Of a stretch of 48,402 bases of DNA, positions 35,987 through 43,717 are shown piece by piece. A program made the position numbers and the translations under genes. The notes beneath the pieces were generated by a model. It did no database searches. It was not told the DNA's origin and worked only from the letters and a program-made list of their open reading frames with translations. Every line of letters begins with the position of its first letter. The stretch's first letter is position 1. Source of the stretch: Hydrogenophilales bacterium 16-64-40 (GTDB lineage Bacteria > Pseudomonadota > Gammaproteobacteria > Burkholderiales > Thiobacillaceae); contig NCGX01000024.1 in assembly GCA_002256995.1 (NCBI GenBank), forward strand, positions 1 through 48,402, written 5' to 3'.

Positions 35987-36748
35987 CTAGACGTGTGAAC
36001 GTTCGATGCGCATCCGGTACTGGAACGCATCACCGCGGTAGTACAGGTATTCGAAATCGATCGGCCGGCCCTCTGCGGTCATGGTGAGCCGCTCGATGCG
36101 CAGCACCGGCGCGCCCTCCTCCACCTGCAGCTGGCGCGCCAGATACTCGTCAGCCAGCATCGACTCGATCTGCAATTCGGCGCCGCCCAGTGCGTAGCCG
36201 TAGTCGTTTTCCAGGATCAGGAACACGTCGCGGTGCGCCAGGTCTTCCTTGGCCAGGCGTTCGCCGATGGCCTTGGAGACATAGGTGACGTCGAACGAGA
36301 TCGGCGCGCGGTTGAGGTAGCGCACCCGACGCAACTCCACGACTTCTTCGCTCGGGCCAACCCCCAGCTTGGCACCCACCGCGGCCCCGGCCGCCAGGCC
36401 CTTGAGGCTCACCACGCGCGAGAATGTCTCGTAGCCCATGCTGGACATCGCTTCGCCGAAGCCCTGCAACTCGGCCACGTTCTGGAACGCCTTGGGCTTG
36501 GAGACGTAGGTGCCCTTGCCGTGAATCTTGAAAATGAGGCCTTCCTTCTGCAGATCGCCCAGGGCTTGCCGCACCGTGATGCGCGACACGCCAAAGGTGC
36601 TCATCAGTTCGCTTTCGGACGGCATCTGCTGATGCGCCTGGTAGCTGCCGTCCAGAATGCTGTCGCGCAGAATTTCCTTGATCTGCGTATACAGCGGGAC
36701 CGGTGACACCTGCAGTAGAGCAGGCGGTTTCTTCCGGGGCTTGTCCAT
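35987..36748 (-). CDS. GntR-family regulator with UTRA ligand domain
   Basis: A 253-residue regulator. The winged helix at about residues 20-90 contains PLYTQIKEILRDSI, SESELMSTFGVSRITVRQALGDL and IHGKGTYVSKP, the HutC-subfamily hallmark. The rest is a UTRA ligand pocket with EVVELRRVRYLN, ISFDVTYVS and IDFEYLYYRGDAFQYRM. HutC-type members usually repress the genes beside them until a small molecule binds. The ATG at 36748 (MDKPRKKPP) is preferred to the open upstream frame. It is the first gene of the AprA-like operon, and an operator-like site lies 23 bases upstream. Confidence 0.93.
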   Translation of the reverse strand: MDKPRKKPPALLQVSPVPLYTQIKEILRDSILDGSYQAHQQMPSESELMSTFGVSRITVRQALGDLQKEGLIFKIHGKGTYVSKPKAFQNVAELQGFGEAMSSMGYETFSRVVSLKGLAAGAAVGAKLGVGPSEEVVELRRVRYLNRAPISFDVTYVSKAIGERLAKEDLAHRDVFLILENDYGYALGGAELQIESMLADEYLARQLQVEEGAPVLRIERLTMTAEGRPIDFEYLYYRGDAFQYRMRIERSHV

Positions 36749-36763
36749 TTCGATGCGCGCTCC

Positions 36764-36785
36764 ATAACTGGTTATGACGTGTAAT
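36764..36785. promoter_or_regulatory. Putative autoregulatory GntR operator
   Basis: GTTATGACGTGTAAT (36771-36785) is the near-identical mate of the 29171-29185 site in opposite orientation. It is overlapped by a second small inverted repeat, ATAAC-TG-GTTAT (36764-36775). Both lie 16-37 bases before the gntR ATG, where a repressor would act. Confidence 0.65.
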
Positions 36786-36842
36786 GACACAGCAACACAC
36801 GTGCCAACCCCGCAAATAGGCCAGCAGAAACTATCGAAAGGC

Positions 36843-37472
36843 TTATGGATATTGGCCTGCAGCCAATTTGAGTGGACGAGAAAACGCCCACGGTTGAGCG
36901 ACGCGCGCAGCACTGGCTTGGTGCGCGCTGCCCTGAAGTTGTTTTAGATTGGTGCTTGTCGAAGGCGAGCGCACGCCTCTGCGAGGCGTCGTGATGCACT
37001 CAATGAACTTGAATAATCCGGCGCTCGAGGCGCCGGAAAAAAGCCTCGTATTCCGGTCAGGTTCGGGGTTGGCGCGCTCGCCGTCCGCAGTTTCTTCCTT
37101 CTTCCAGAACGGCGCCTGCGTCTTCAGATAATCCATGATGAATTCGCAGGCGGCGAAGGCTTCGCCGCGATGCTGGCCCGCCACCGCGACCAGCACGATG
37201 GGGTCGCCCGGCAGCAGGCGGCCGACGCGGTGGATCACGGTGACGTCGAGCAGGGTCCAGCGCGCGCAGGCTTCGTCGACCAGTTTGGCGAGCGCCTTCT
37301 CGGTCATGCCGGGGTAGTGCTCCAGCGTCATCGCCGCGACCCCGCTGCCTGCGTTCATGTCGCGCGCGAGGCCGACGAAGCTGGCGATGGCGCCGATGTC
37401 GGTGCGGCCCCGGCTCATCGCCGCAACTTCAACGCCGAGGTCGAAGGCTTCGTTCTGGACCCGGATCCTCAT
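36843..37472 (-). CDS. moaE: Molybdopterin synthase large subunit, with aberrant C-terminus
   Basis: MoaE joins MoaD to insert two sulfurs into precursor Z. Residues 1-140 are a normal MoaE: RTDIGAIASFVGLARD, LEHYPGMTEKAL, IHRVGRLLPGDPIVLVAV, HRGEAFAACEFIMDYLKTQ and APFWKKEE, with the two catalytic Lys in YLKT and FWKKE. The usual ending (ERWVxAR) is replaced, after ADGER, by about 65 residues of low protein character. The DNA there holds three stem-loops. The frame continues to a stop at 36843, giving 209 residues against about 150 normally. The core looks functional. The start is 2 bp after the moaD stop. Confidence 0.88.
   Translation of the reverse strand: MRIRVQNEAFDLGVEVAAMSRGRTDIGAIASFVGLARDMNAGSGVAAMTLEHYPGMTEKALAKLVDEACARWTLLDVTVIHRVGRLLPGDPIVLVAVAGQHRGEAFAACEFIMDYLKTQAPFWKKEETADGERANPEPDRNTRLFSGASSAGLFKFIECITTPRRGVRSPSTSTNLKQLQGSAHQASAARVAQPWAFSRPLKLAAGQYP
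36903..37036. repeat. Three stem-loops in the moaE 3' region
   Basis: Perfect inverted repeats: GCGCGCA (36903-36909) with TGCGCGC (36922-36928); ACGCCTC (36973-36979) with GAGGCGT (36983-36989); CCGGCGC (37018-37024) with GCGCCGG (37030-37036), followed by AAAAAA. Three in 134 bp suggests structured non-coding DNA rather than coding constraint. None has a proper T run on its transcribed strand. Confidence 0.65.
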
Positions 37473-37474
37473 GC

Positions 37475-37726
37475 TCAGCCTCCGGTCACCGGCGGGAAGA
37501 TCGCGACTTCGGCGTGGTCCGGCAGGGCCGCGTCGAGCGCGACGATGTCCTGGTTGACCGCCATCCGGAACGCCCGCCCTGCAGCCAGTTCCTCCGCCCA
37601 CACGCCGCCGCGCGCCTGCAGTTCGGCAAGCAGATCGGCGGCCGTGATACCGGCAAAATCGAGGGTTTCCTCGGCCACGCCGAAGCGCTCGCGCAGGCGG
37701 GCGAAGTACAGCACGCGCAGTTTCAT
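37475..37726 (-). CDS. moaD: Molybdopterin synthase sulfur carrier
   Basis: An 83-residue ubiquitin-like protein ending in IFPPVTGG; the terminal Gly is thiocarboxylated and supplies sulfur to molybdopterin. MKLRVLYFARLRERFGVAEE is the typical start. The ATG at 37726 overlaps the moeA stop (ATGA), so it is co-translated. A longer frame upstream is moeA read in another frame. Confidence 0.94.
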   Translation of the reverse strand: MKLRVLYFARLRERFGVAEETLDFAGITAADLLAELQARGGVWAEELAAGRAFRMAVNQDIVALDAALPDHAEVAIFPPVTGG

Positions 37727-38916
37727 TTGAGCAGTTCCGAGAAGGGGATGAAGCGCACCCAGTCGTCTGGCTCGATGGTCTGGCTGATTTCGAGATCGAC
37801 CAGCCCGTCGGCCCAGGCGCACGAGGTGAGCACGCCCGAGCTCTGGTTGGGAAACAGGCCCAGCTTGCCGTTGGGCTGCAGGCGCGCACGCAGGAATTCG
37901 CGCCGCGCGCCCGGTTTGGTCCAGGCGAAATCGGCCTGCACGGCGAACGCGCGGTACAGCACGTCGGCCACGCCCATGCGCTTCAGCAGGAAGGGCCGGA
38001 CGAACAGGCAGAAGGTGACGAAGGCCGACACCGGGTTGCCGGGCAGGCCGATGAAGTCGGCCTCACCCACGCGGCCGTAGACCAGCGGCTTGCCGGGCTT
38101 CATCGCGACCTTCCACATCTCGACGCGGCCAAGCTTTTCGACCGCCGCTTTCACGTAGTCAGCCTCGCCCACCGACACGCCACCGCTGGTGACGACGACG
38201 TCGGCCAGGCTGGCGGCCTGCGCCAGCGCGGCCTCGGTCGCCTCCAGCGTGTCGGGCACGATGCCGAGGTCGATCAATTCGCAGCCCAGACCGTTCACCA
38301 GCCCGGTCAGCGTGTAGCGGTTGGAGTTGTAGATTTGTCCTGCCTGCAAAGGCGCACCCGGCGTCACCAGTTCGTCGCCGGTGAAGAAGCACGCCACCTT
38401 CAGCTTGTTGAACACGGGCAATTCGGCCAGCCCGACCGAAGCGGCAAGCCCCATTTCAGCCGCGCCGATACGGGTGCCCGCAACGAGGATTTGCGCGCCG
38501 GCTTCGATGTCTTCGCCTGCACGACGGATATTTTCGCCCGGCTCTGGCAGTTTGTTGATGACGACGGATTCGCCCTCGACCATGCAGTATTCCTGCATCA
38601 GCACGGCATCGGCGCCCGGCGGCACCGGTGCGCCGGTGAAAATGCGCGCGGCGGTGCCGGGCACGAGCGGCGTGCCGACTGCGCCGGCGAGGATGCGCTG
38701 CGACACCGGGAGTCTGACACCCGGCACCACCACGTCGGCGGCGCGAACGGCGTAGCCGTCCATCGCGCTGTTGTCGAGCGGCGGCACGGTGATGGCGGAA
38801 GTCTGTGGCGCGGCGAGCACGCGCCCGAGCGCGTCCACCACGGACACGGTCGTGGTTCCGGTGACCCCGTGCGCACGTTCGAGCAGGGCATCAAGCAGTT
38901 GGTCGGCTGTAAGCAT
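37723..38916 (-). CDS. moeA: Molybdopterin molybdenumtransferase
   Basis: A 397-residue enzyme that inserts molybdate into adenylated molybdopterin. PPLDNSAMDGYAVRA, GTAARIFTGAPVPPGADAVLMQE, SVGEADYVKAAVEKLG, GKPLVYG and GLPGNPVSAFVTF are the standard motifs, and the three domains are complete. The ATG at 38916 (MLTADQLLDALLERA) fits the family start; an in-frame ATG at 38952 would add 12 residues. Its 5' end overlaps mobB by about 26 bp, consistent with one operon. Confidence 0.95.
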   Translation of the reverse strand: MLTADQLLDALLERAHGVTGTTTVSVVDALGRVLAAPQTSAITVPPLDNSAMDGYAVRAADVVVPGVRLPVSQRILAGAVGTPLVPGTAARIFTGAPVPPGADAVLMQEYCMVEGESVVINKLPEPGENIRRAGEDIEAGAQILVAGTRIGAAEMGLAASVGLAELPVFNKLKVACFFTGDELVTPGAPLQAGQIYNSNRYTLTGLVNGLGCELIDLGIVPDTLEATEAALAQAASLADVVVTSGGVSVGEADYVKAAVEKLGRVEMWKVAMKPGKPLVYGRVGEADFIGLPGNPVSAFVTFCLFVRPFLLKRMGVADVLYRAFAVQADFAWTKPGARREFLRARLQPNGKLGLFPNQSSGVLTSCAWADGLVDLEISQTIEPDDWVRFIPFSELLK

Positions 38917-39391
38917 GGTCAATGATGAAATCGGTGAGTTGGGAAATGGCATCGAGGTCGATGCGGGGGAATGTGTCGGGCGCTTCCACGTCGGACGCCA
39001 CTACCAGAATAGTCGGGTCATCCGGAAACAGCCAGGACTTGCCGGTCTCGGCGCGGTGCACTTCCAGCTTGGGGATGGCGCAGCGCTTGTAGCCTTCGAC
39101 CAGCACCAGATCGCATGGCGGCAGCTGCGCCAGCAGGTCGTCCAGCCGCGGCGGCATGTCGCGGTGCTCGGTCAGCACCGCGGTGCGGTGGTCGGACGCC
39201 AGCAGCACCGCAGCCGCGCCCGCCTCTCGCGCGCGCCAGCTGTCCTTGCCGGGGCGGTCGATGTCGAAGTCGTGGTGGGTGTGCTTGATCACCGCCACCT
39301 TGAGGCCGCGCGCCGCCAGCTGCGGCAGCACGCGCTCGATCAGCGTCGTCTTGCCGCTGCCGCTGTAGCCTGCGATGCCGAATATTTTCAT
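38891..39391 (-). CDS. mobB: Molybdopterin-guanine dinucleotide biosynthesis adapter
   Basis: A 166-residue GTP-binding protein with P-loop GYSGSGKTTLIERVLP, then VIKHTHHDFDIDRPGKDSWR and DLVLVEGYK, all diagnostic of MobB. It binds GTP and aids delivery to MobA in making the guanine dinucleotide form of the cofactor. It is the first gene of mobB-moeA-moaD-moaE, and a ModE-box-like site lies upstream, shared with moaA. No mobA, moaB or moaC is seen in this window. Confidence 0.94.
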   Translation of the reverse strand: MKIFGIAGYSGSGKTTLIERVLPQLAARGLKVAVIKHTHHDFDIDRPGKDSWRAREAGAAAVLLASDHRTAVLTEHRDMPPRLDDLLAQLPPCDLVLVEGYKRCAIPKLEVHRAETGKSWLFPDDPTILVVASDVEAPDTFPRIDLDAISQLTDFIIDHAYSRPTA

Positions 39392-39432
39392 GCGGGTGTT
39401 GTCAGTCCGACTGGCCTGGATTGAATAATTGA

Positions 39433-39454
39433 GTTATATTTTTTCATATATAAC
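39433..39454. promoter_or_regulatory. ModE-box-like palindrome between mobB and moaA
   Basis: GTTATAT (39433-39439) and ATATAAC (39448-39454) are exact inverted repeats with an 8-bp spacer, in a short AT-rich island. This resembles the E. coli ModE site, which has TATAT-like half-sites with 6-8 bp between. It lies between divergent cofactor genes, where one regulator could control both. Confidence 0.65.
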
Positions 39455-39481
39455 CCATTCTTGCCAGCCACCACCGACATC

Positions 39482-40465
39482 ATGAACGCCACCGTTCTCA
39501 CCGATCAGTTCGGACGCCGCATCGACTACGTACGGCTGTCGGTGACCGACCGCTGCGACCTGCGCTGCAGCTATTGCATCCCGGAAGGCTTCACGGGCTT
39601 CGAAGAACCCGAGCACTGGCTCAACTTCGACGAGATCGAACGCCTGATCGGCGCGTTTGCCCGGCTCGGGGTGAGCCGCATCCGACTGACCGGCGGCGAA
39701 CCGCTCTTACGGCGCGACATCGCCGGACTGGCCGGGCGCATCGCCGCCCTGCCCGGCATCGACGACCTGTCGCTGTCGACCAACGCCACCCAGCTCGACC
39801 GCCATGCGCAGGCCTTGAAAGCCGCCGGGGTGACGCGGCTCAACGTCAGCCTCGACTCGCTGCAGCAGGCGCGGGTGGAAAAAATCAACGGCCGCGACGT
39901 GCTCGCCAAGGTGATGGCGGGGCTCGCCGCCGCGCAGGAAGCGGGCTTTGCGCCGATCAAACTCAACATGGTGGCGCTCGCCGGCAGCAACGACGATGAG
40001 ATCGACGAGATGGTCGCTTTCTGCATGGAACGCGGCTTCGTGCTGCGCCTGATCGAGGCGATGCCGATGGGCGACACCGGCCGCAATGCCGAATACCTCG
40101 ACCTGCAACCGGTGAAGGAACGCCTGCGCACGCAGTTCGATTTGATCGAAACCGCCCTGCCCGGCGCCGGCCCCGCGCGCTACCTGGGCACCGCCGACGG
40201 CGGCTTCAACGTCGGCTTCATCACGCCGATCTCGCAGCATTTCTGCCAGACCTGCAACCGCATCCGCATCGCCGTCGACGGCACCGCCTACATGTGCCTG
40301 GGCCAGGACGAGAAATTCGAATTCCGCCCGCTGCTGCGCGGCGGCTGTTCGGACGCCGAACTGGAAGCGGCGATTCTCGGCGCGATCAACCTCAAGCCGG
40401 AACGCCACGAATTCAACGAATCACCGCAGAAAATCCTGCGCTTCATGTCGATGACCGGCGGCTGA
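39482..40465 (+). CDS. moaA: GTP 3',8-cyclase, molybdenum cofactor synthesis
   Basis: A radical SAM enzyme of 327 residues that starts molybdopterin synthesis by rearranging GTP. The N-terminal cluster motif is CDLRCSYC, the SAM motif TGGEPLLRRD. The C-terminal substrate cluster has FCQTCNRIRIAVDGTAYMCLG, and the chain ends in the conserved GG that enters the active site. The ATG at 39482 fits MNATVLTDQFGRRI; a TTG at 39461 is possible. No good ribosome binding site is visible. It is divergent from mobB, and the ModE-like palindrome lies 28 bases upstream. Confidence 0.96.
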   Translation: MNATVLTDQFGRRIDYVRLSVTDRCDLRCSYCIPEGFTGFEEPEHWLNFDEIERLIGAFARLGVSRIRLTGGEPLLRRDIAGLAGRIAALPGIDDLSLSTNATQLDRHAQALKAAGVTRLNVSLDSLQQARVEKINGRDVLAKVMAGLAAAQEAGFAPIKLNMVALAGSNDDEIDEMVAFCMERGFVLRLIEAMPMGDTGRNAEYLDLQPVKERLRTQFDLIETALPGAGPARYLGTADGGFNVGFITPISQHFCQTCNRIRIAVDGTAYMCLGQDEKFEFRPLLRGGCSDAELEAAILGAINLKPERHEFNESPQKILRFMSMTGG

Positions 40466-40472
40466 TTTCTAA

Positions 40473-41624
40473 TCAGCTTGCGGTGCGGAATCCCGCAAAC
40501 GGATCGCGCCGCTGCGGCAGATAGAAATTGCGGAAGCCGGGACGTTTGAGCGCAGGGTCGGTGACCGACCCGCCGCCGCGCAATTCGCCGTGGCTGTGGT
40601 ACCAGGGCGCTGAATAATCGTGATATGGATCGGGTGCAAAGCCCGGATAAGGTGCGAACGGATCGCGCAGCCATTCCCACGCCATACCCCAATGAAAATC
40701 CGCCTGCGCCACCGCCCTCAGCCACTGCGCAGCGGTCGGCAGGCGCCGCCCCAACCAGGCAGCACAGGCCTCGGCCTCGTAGCGGTTCACATGCAGCATC
40801 GGCGCCGCTGCGCTCAGCGGCAGCCAGCGGTCGAAGCGGCGCACCTGCCAGCCGCCGTTTGCCTGCTTCCAGTACAGGGGATGATGCGCGCCGCTGGCCT
40901 GGCGCCAGGCCCAGCCGTCAGCCGACCATCCCGCCCTGTGCTGGTATCCGCCCGCCTCGACGAATTCGGCGAAAGCCGTCTCGGACACCGGGCTCGCGTC
41001 GATGTCGAACGCCGCGACCGCAACCGGGTGGCGCCATTTCTCATTGTCGAAAATGAATCCGTCGTCCGCTCCGCTCCCCAGCACCACCTCACCTGCATCG
41101 ATCAGCAGCCGCTGCGTGGACAGCACGCTGGCAACATCGGGCCGGGCAGGCGGCGCATAGCCCAGATCCTGGAAGGCCATCCACCAGGCCTCGATGTGCA
41201 TCAGTTCGTGATAGAGGCACAACTCGGCGAAATACGCGATTTCGGCGTCGAGACCGCTGCGCAGGCGGGTGGCCACGGCATCGGCCACCTGGCTCGCATA
41301 GGCGTCGACTGCCGCCGATTCCAGCAAAGGCAGGTCCCAGCGAACGTCGTGCGGCACGGCGGTGGAATCGTACAAGGCGTCGGCGCCACGCAACAGGCTA
41401 GGGGCGCGCGTGCCGTCGGGCCGTTCGCGCAGGCACCAGCGTTCCTGGAACCAGACGATGTGTCCGTACTCCCACAGCGGCGGATTCAGATGCCCGGCGC
41501 GTGGCCCCAGCCAGCCGCCGGCCGGCAGGCAGTCGATCAGCGCGCGCAGCCGGCCGCGCGCCTGCGCCAGCCGGTCGATGAGCTGGTCCGCGGTATAGCC
41601 GCTGATGGGTCGCGCTGGGCTCAT
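40473..41624 (-). CDS. EgtB-like / SenA-like non-heme iron sulfoxide or selenoneine synthase
   Basis: A 383-residue DinB plus FGE-sulfatase (SUMF1-like) protein. The iron triad appears as His55 in EYGHIVWFQERW and His139/His143 in YHELMHIEAWW. The C-terminal fold has HPVAVAAFDIDASPVSETAF, GRRLPTAAQWLRAVA, and ends HGELRGGGSVTDPALKRPGFRNFYLP. EgtB joins cysteine or gamma-glutamylcysteine to hercynine; the related SenA joins a selenosugar to hercynine. Here it is divergent from selD, with egtD (which makes hercynine) right after selD, so both substrates' enzymes are at hand. The selD neighbour favours SenA, but SenB, the selenosugar synthase, is not in the window. Confidence 0.82.
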   Translation of the reverse strand: MSPARPISGYTADQLIDRLAQARGRLRALIDCLPAGGWLGPRAGHLNPPLWEYGHIVWFQERWCLRERPDGTRAPSLLRGADALYDSTAVPHDVRWDLPLLESAAVDAYASQVADAVATRLRSGLDAEIAYFAELCLYHELMHIEAWWMAFQDLGYAPPARPDVASVLSTQRLLIDAGEVVLGSGADDGFIFDNEKWRHPVAVAAFDIDASPVSETAFAEFVEAGGYQHRAGWSADGWAWRQASGAHHPLYWKQANGGWQVRRFDRWLPLSAAAPMLHVNRYEAEACAAWLGRRLPTAAQWLRAVAQADFHWGMAWEWLRDPFAPYPGFAPDPYHDYSAPWYHSHGELRGGGSVTDPALKRPGFRNFYLPQRRDPFAGFRTAS

Positions 41625-41695
41625 ATTGGGTTCATGTTATATAAAGCACTTTAGCCGATTCATTGCAGGCGCCACTCTCGACAGGCACTCGAACC
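41625..41695. promoter_or_regulatory. Divergent promoter region of the EgtB/SenA-like and selD genes
   Basis: Seventy-one bases separate the start codons. An AT-rich core GTTATATAAA (41637-41646) can serve as a -10 for either direction. No clear -35 hexamer or operator was identified. Confidence 0.4.
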
Positions 41696-42766
41696 ATGAA
41701 CGATTCCATTCTCGACCAACCCATCCGGCTCACCCAGTTCTCTCACGGCGGCGGCTGCGGCTGCAAGATCGCGCCTTCGGTGCTGCGCGAGATTCTGGCC
41801 GACACACCCTTTTCTTCACACCTGGCAGCCGCCTATCCCGACCTGCTGGTGGGAATCGAGCACGGCGACGACGCCGCGGTCTACCGCCTGAACGATGAGC
41901 AGGCCATCGTGGCGACCACCGATTTCTTCATGCCCATCGTCGACGACCCCTACGAGTTCGGCCGCATCGCCGCCACCAACGCGCTGTCCGACGTCTATGC
42001 CATGGGCGGGCGGCCGCTATTCGCCTTGGCCATCGTCGGCATGCCGATCGGCAAGCTGCCCAACAGCGTCATCCGGCAGATTCTCGCCGGTGGCGAGTCG
42101 GTTTGCAAAGCCGCCGGGATTCCCATTGCCGGCGGCCACTCCATCGACGCGCCGGAGCCGATCTACGGCCTGGTCGGCATCGGCGTGGTCGATCCGCGCC
42201 GCATCAAGCAGAATAGCGGCGGCGAGGCCGGCGATCTGCTGATTCTCGGGAAACCGCTGGGCGTCGGCATCTACAGCGCAGCACTGAAAAAAAACCAGCT
42301 GAGTCCGGATCAATACGCGGCGATGATTGCAGCCACCACCCAGCTCAACACCCCCGGCGCCGATCTGGCCGCAACCGCAGGCGTGCACGCGATGACCGAC
42401 ATCACCGGCTTCGGCCTGCTTGGCCACCTGCTCGAAATCACCCGCGCCTCGAAACTCGCGGCACGCGTCGAACTGGCCCGGCTGCCCCTGTTTCCCGGCG
42501 TGGGCGAGTTGGCGCAGGGCGGCCACATCACCGGTGCCAGCGAGCGCAACTGGGCGAGCTACGGCAGCGAGGTGCAGCTCGCCGACGGCATCGCCGACTG
42601 GCAACGCGCCCTCTTGACCGACCCGCAAACCAGCGGCGGCCTGCTGGTGAGCTGCACGCCCGCATCAAGGGATGCGGTGCTCGAAATATTTAGCCGGCAC
42701 GGCTTCGCACAGGCGGCGGAAATCGGGCGGCTGGCCGCCGGCAGCCAGGTTTCGATCGGAGCCTGA
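41696..42766 (+). CDS. selD: Selenide, water dikinase (SelD/SenC type)
   Basis: Makes selenophosphate from selenide and ATP. The 356-residue protein has RLTQFSHGGGCGCKIAPSVL, with Cys21, Cys23 and Lys24 matching Cys17, Cys19 and Lys20 of the E. coli enzyme. DDAAVYRL, TTDFFMPIVDDPYEFGRIAA and GGHSIDAPEPIYGLVG are the metal and ATP sites, and LLTDPQTSGGLL is intact. It should be active. The product can feed selenocysteine, selenouridine or selenoneine. The setting between an EgtB/SenA-like gene and egtD points to the last. ATG at 41696 is preferred to an upstream in-frame start at 41663. Confidence 0.94.
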   Translation: MNDSILDQPIRLTQFSHGGGCGCKIAPSVLREILADTPFSSHLAAAYPDLLVGIEHGDDAAVYRLNDEQAIVATTDFFMPIVDDPYEFGRIAATNALSDVYAMGGRPLFALAIVGMPIGKLPNSVIRQILAGGESVCKAAGIPIAGGHSIDAPEPIYGLVGIGVVDPRRIKQNSGGEAGDLLILGKPLGVGIYSAALKKNQLSPDQYAAMIAATTQLNTPGADLAATAGVHAMTDITGFGLLGHLLEITRASKLAARVELARLPLFPGVGELAQGGHITGASERNWASYGSEVQLADGIADWQRALLTDPQTSGGLLVSCTPASRDAVLEIFSRHGFAQAAEIGRLAAGSQVSIGA

Positions 42767-43717
42767 GTGTCTTTTACCTTCAAGAACTTTCCCGCCGATC
42801 GCGACGATTTACGCAGCGACGTGCTGGCCGGTCTGGCCGCCTGCCCCAAATCCATCCCACCCAAATACTTCTACGACGAAGCGGGCTGCCGACTGTTCGA
42901 ATCGATCTGCGCGCAACCCGAATACGCGCTCACCCGCACCGAAGGCGCGCTGCTGCGTGCGCGGCTCGGCGAGATCGCCGCCGCCATCGGAGCGGTGGAT
43001 TGCATCGTCGAACCGGGGGCCGGGGAGTGCGCCAAAGTGCGCCTGTTGCTGCCGGCCCTCCACCCCAGCCACCTGGTCGTACTGGACATTGCCGGCGGAC
43101 CGCTTTCAGCCGCAGCGGAATCCCTTTCGCGTGATCACCCGGGGCTTGCCGTCACCGCGCTGGGAATGGACTTCATCCGCGACCTGGACGCGGCGGCGCC
43201 CCACCTGGCGGAAGGCCGGCGGCTCATCTATTACCCCGGTTCCAGCATCGGCAACTTCGCACCCGACGCGGCGGCCACGCTGCTCACTCGCTTTCGCCGG
43301 CTGGCCGGCACGGCAGGCCAGTTGCTGATCGGTTTCGACCTCAAGAAGGATCCGCTGCAGTTGCATGCGGCTTACAACGACGCGGCCGGCGTCACCGCCG
43401 CCTTCAACCTCAACCTGCTCGAACGGCTGAACCGTGAACTGGATGCGGACTTCGACACCTCGCGCTTCCGCCACTACGCGTTCTACAACCCGACCGCAGG
43501 CCGCATCGAGATGCACCTGGCCAGCCTCGCCGCACAGGACGTGAGCGTCGCCGGCCAGCGCTTCCATTTCGCCCTCGGCGAAACGCTACACACCGAAAAC
43601 TCCTACAAGTTCCGGCGCGACGAATTCAGCGCCATTGCGACAAACGCCGGCTGGCCATTGAAGGCCGAGTGGGAACTCGACGGCTTCGCGGTGCAGCTGT
43701 ACGGGAACGCCGACTAG
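42767..43717 (+). CDS. egtD: L-histidine N-alpha-methyltransferase
   Basis: A 316-residue SAM-dependent enzyme that trimethylates histidine to hercynine, the precursor of ergothioneine and selenoneine. PPKYFYDEAGCRLFESICAQPEYALTRTE, VEPGAGECAKVRLLLPAL, YYPGSSIGNFAPD and GFDLKKDPLQLHAAYNDAAGVTAAFN are diagnostic. The start is a GTG that directly abuts the selD stop codon, so it depends on selD translation. Its last four bases overlap the convergent HD-GYP gene. Confidence 0.95.
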   Translation: MSFTFKNFPADRDDLRSDVLAGLAACPKSIPPKYFYDEAGCRLFESICAQPEYALTRTEGALLRARLGEIAAAIGAVDCIVEPGAGECAKVRLLLPALHPSHLVVLDIAGGPLSAAAESLSRDHPGLAVTALGMDFIRDLDAAAPHLAEGRRLIYYPGSSIGNFAPDAAATLLTRFRRLAGTAGQLLIGFDLKKDPLQLHAAYNDAAGVTAAFNLNLLERLNRELDADFDTSRFRHYAFYNPTAGRIEMHLASLAAQDVSVAGQRFHFALGETLHTENSYKFRRDEFSAIATNAGWPLKAEWELDGFAVQLYGNAD

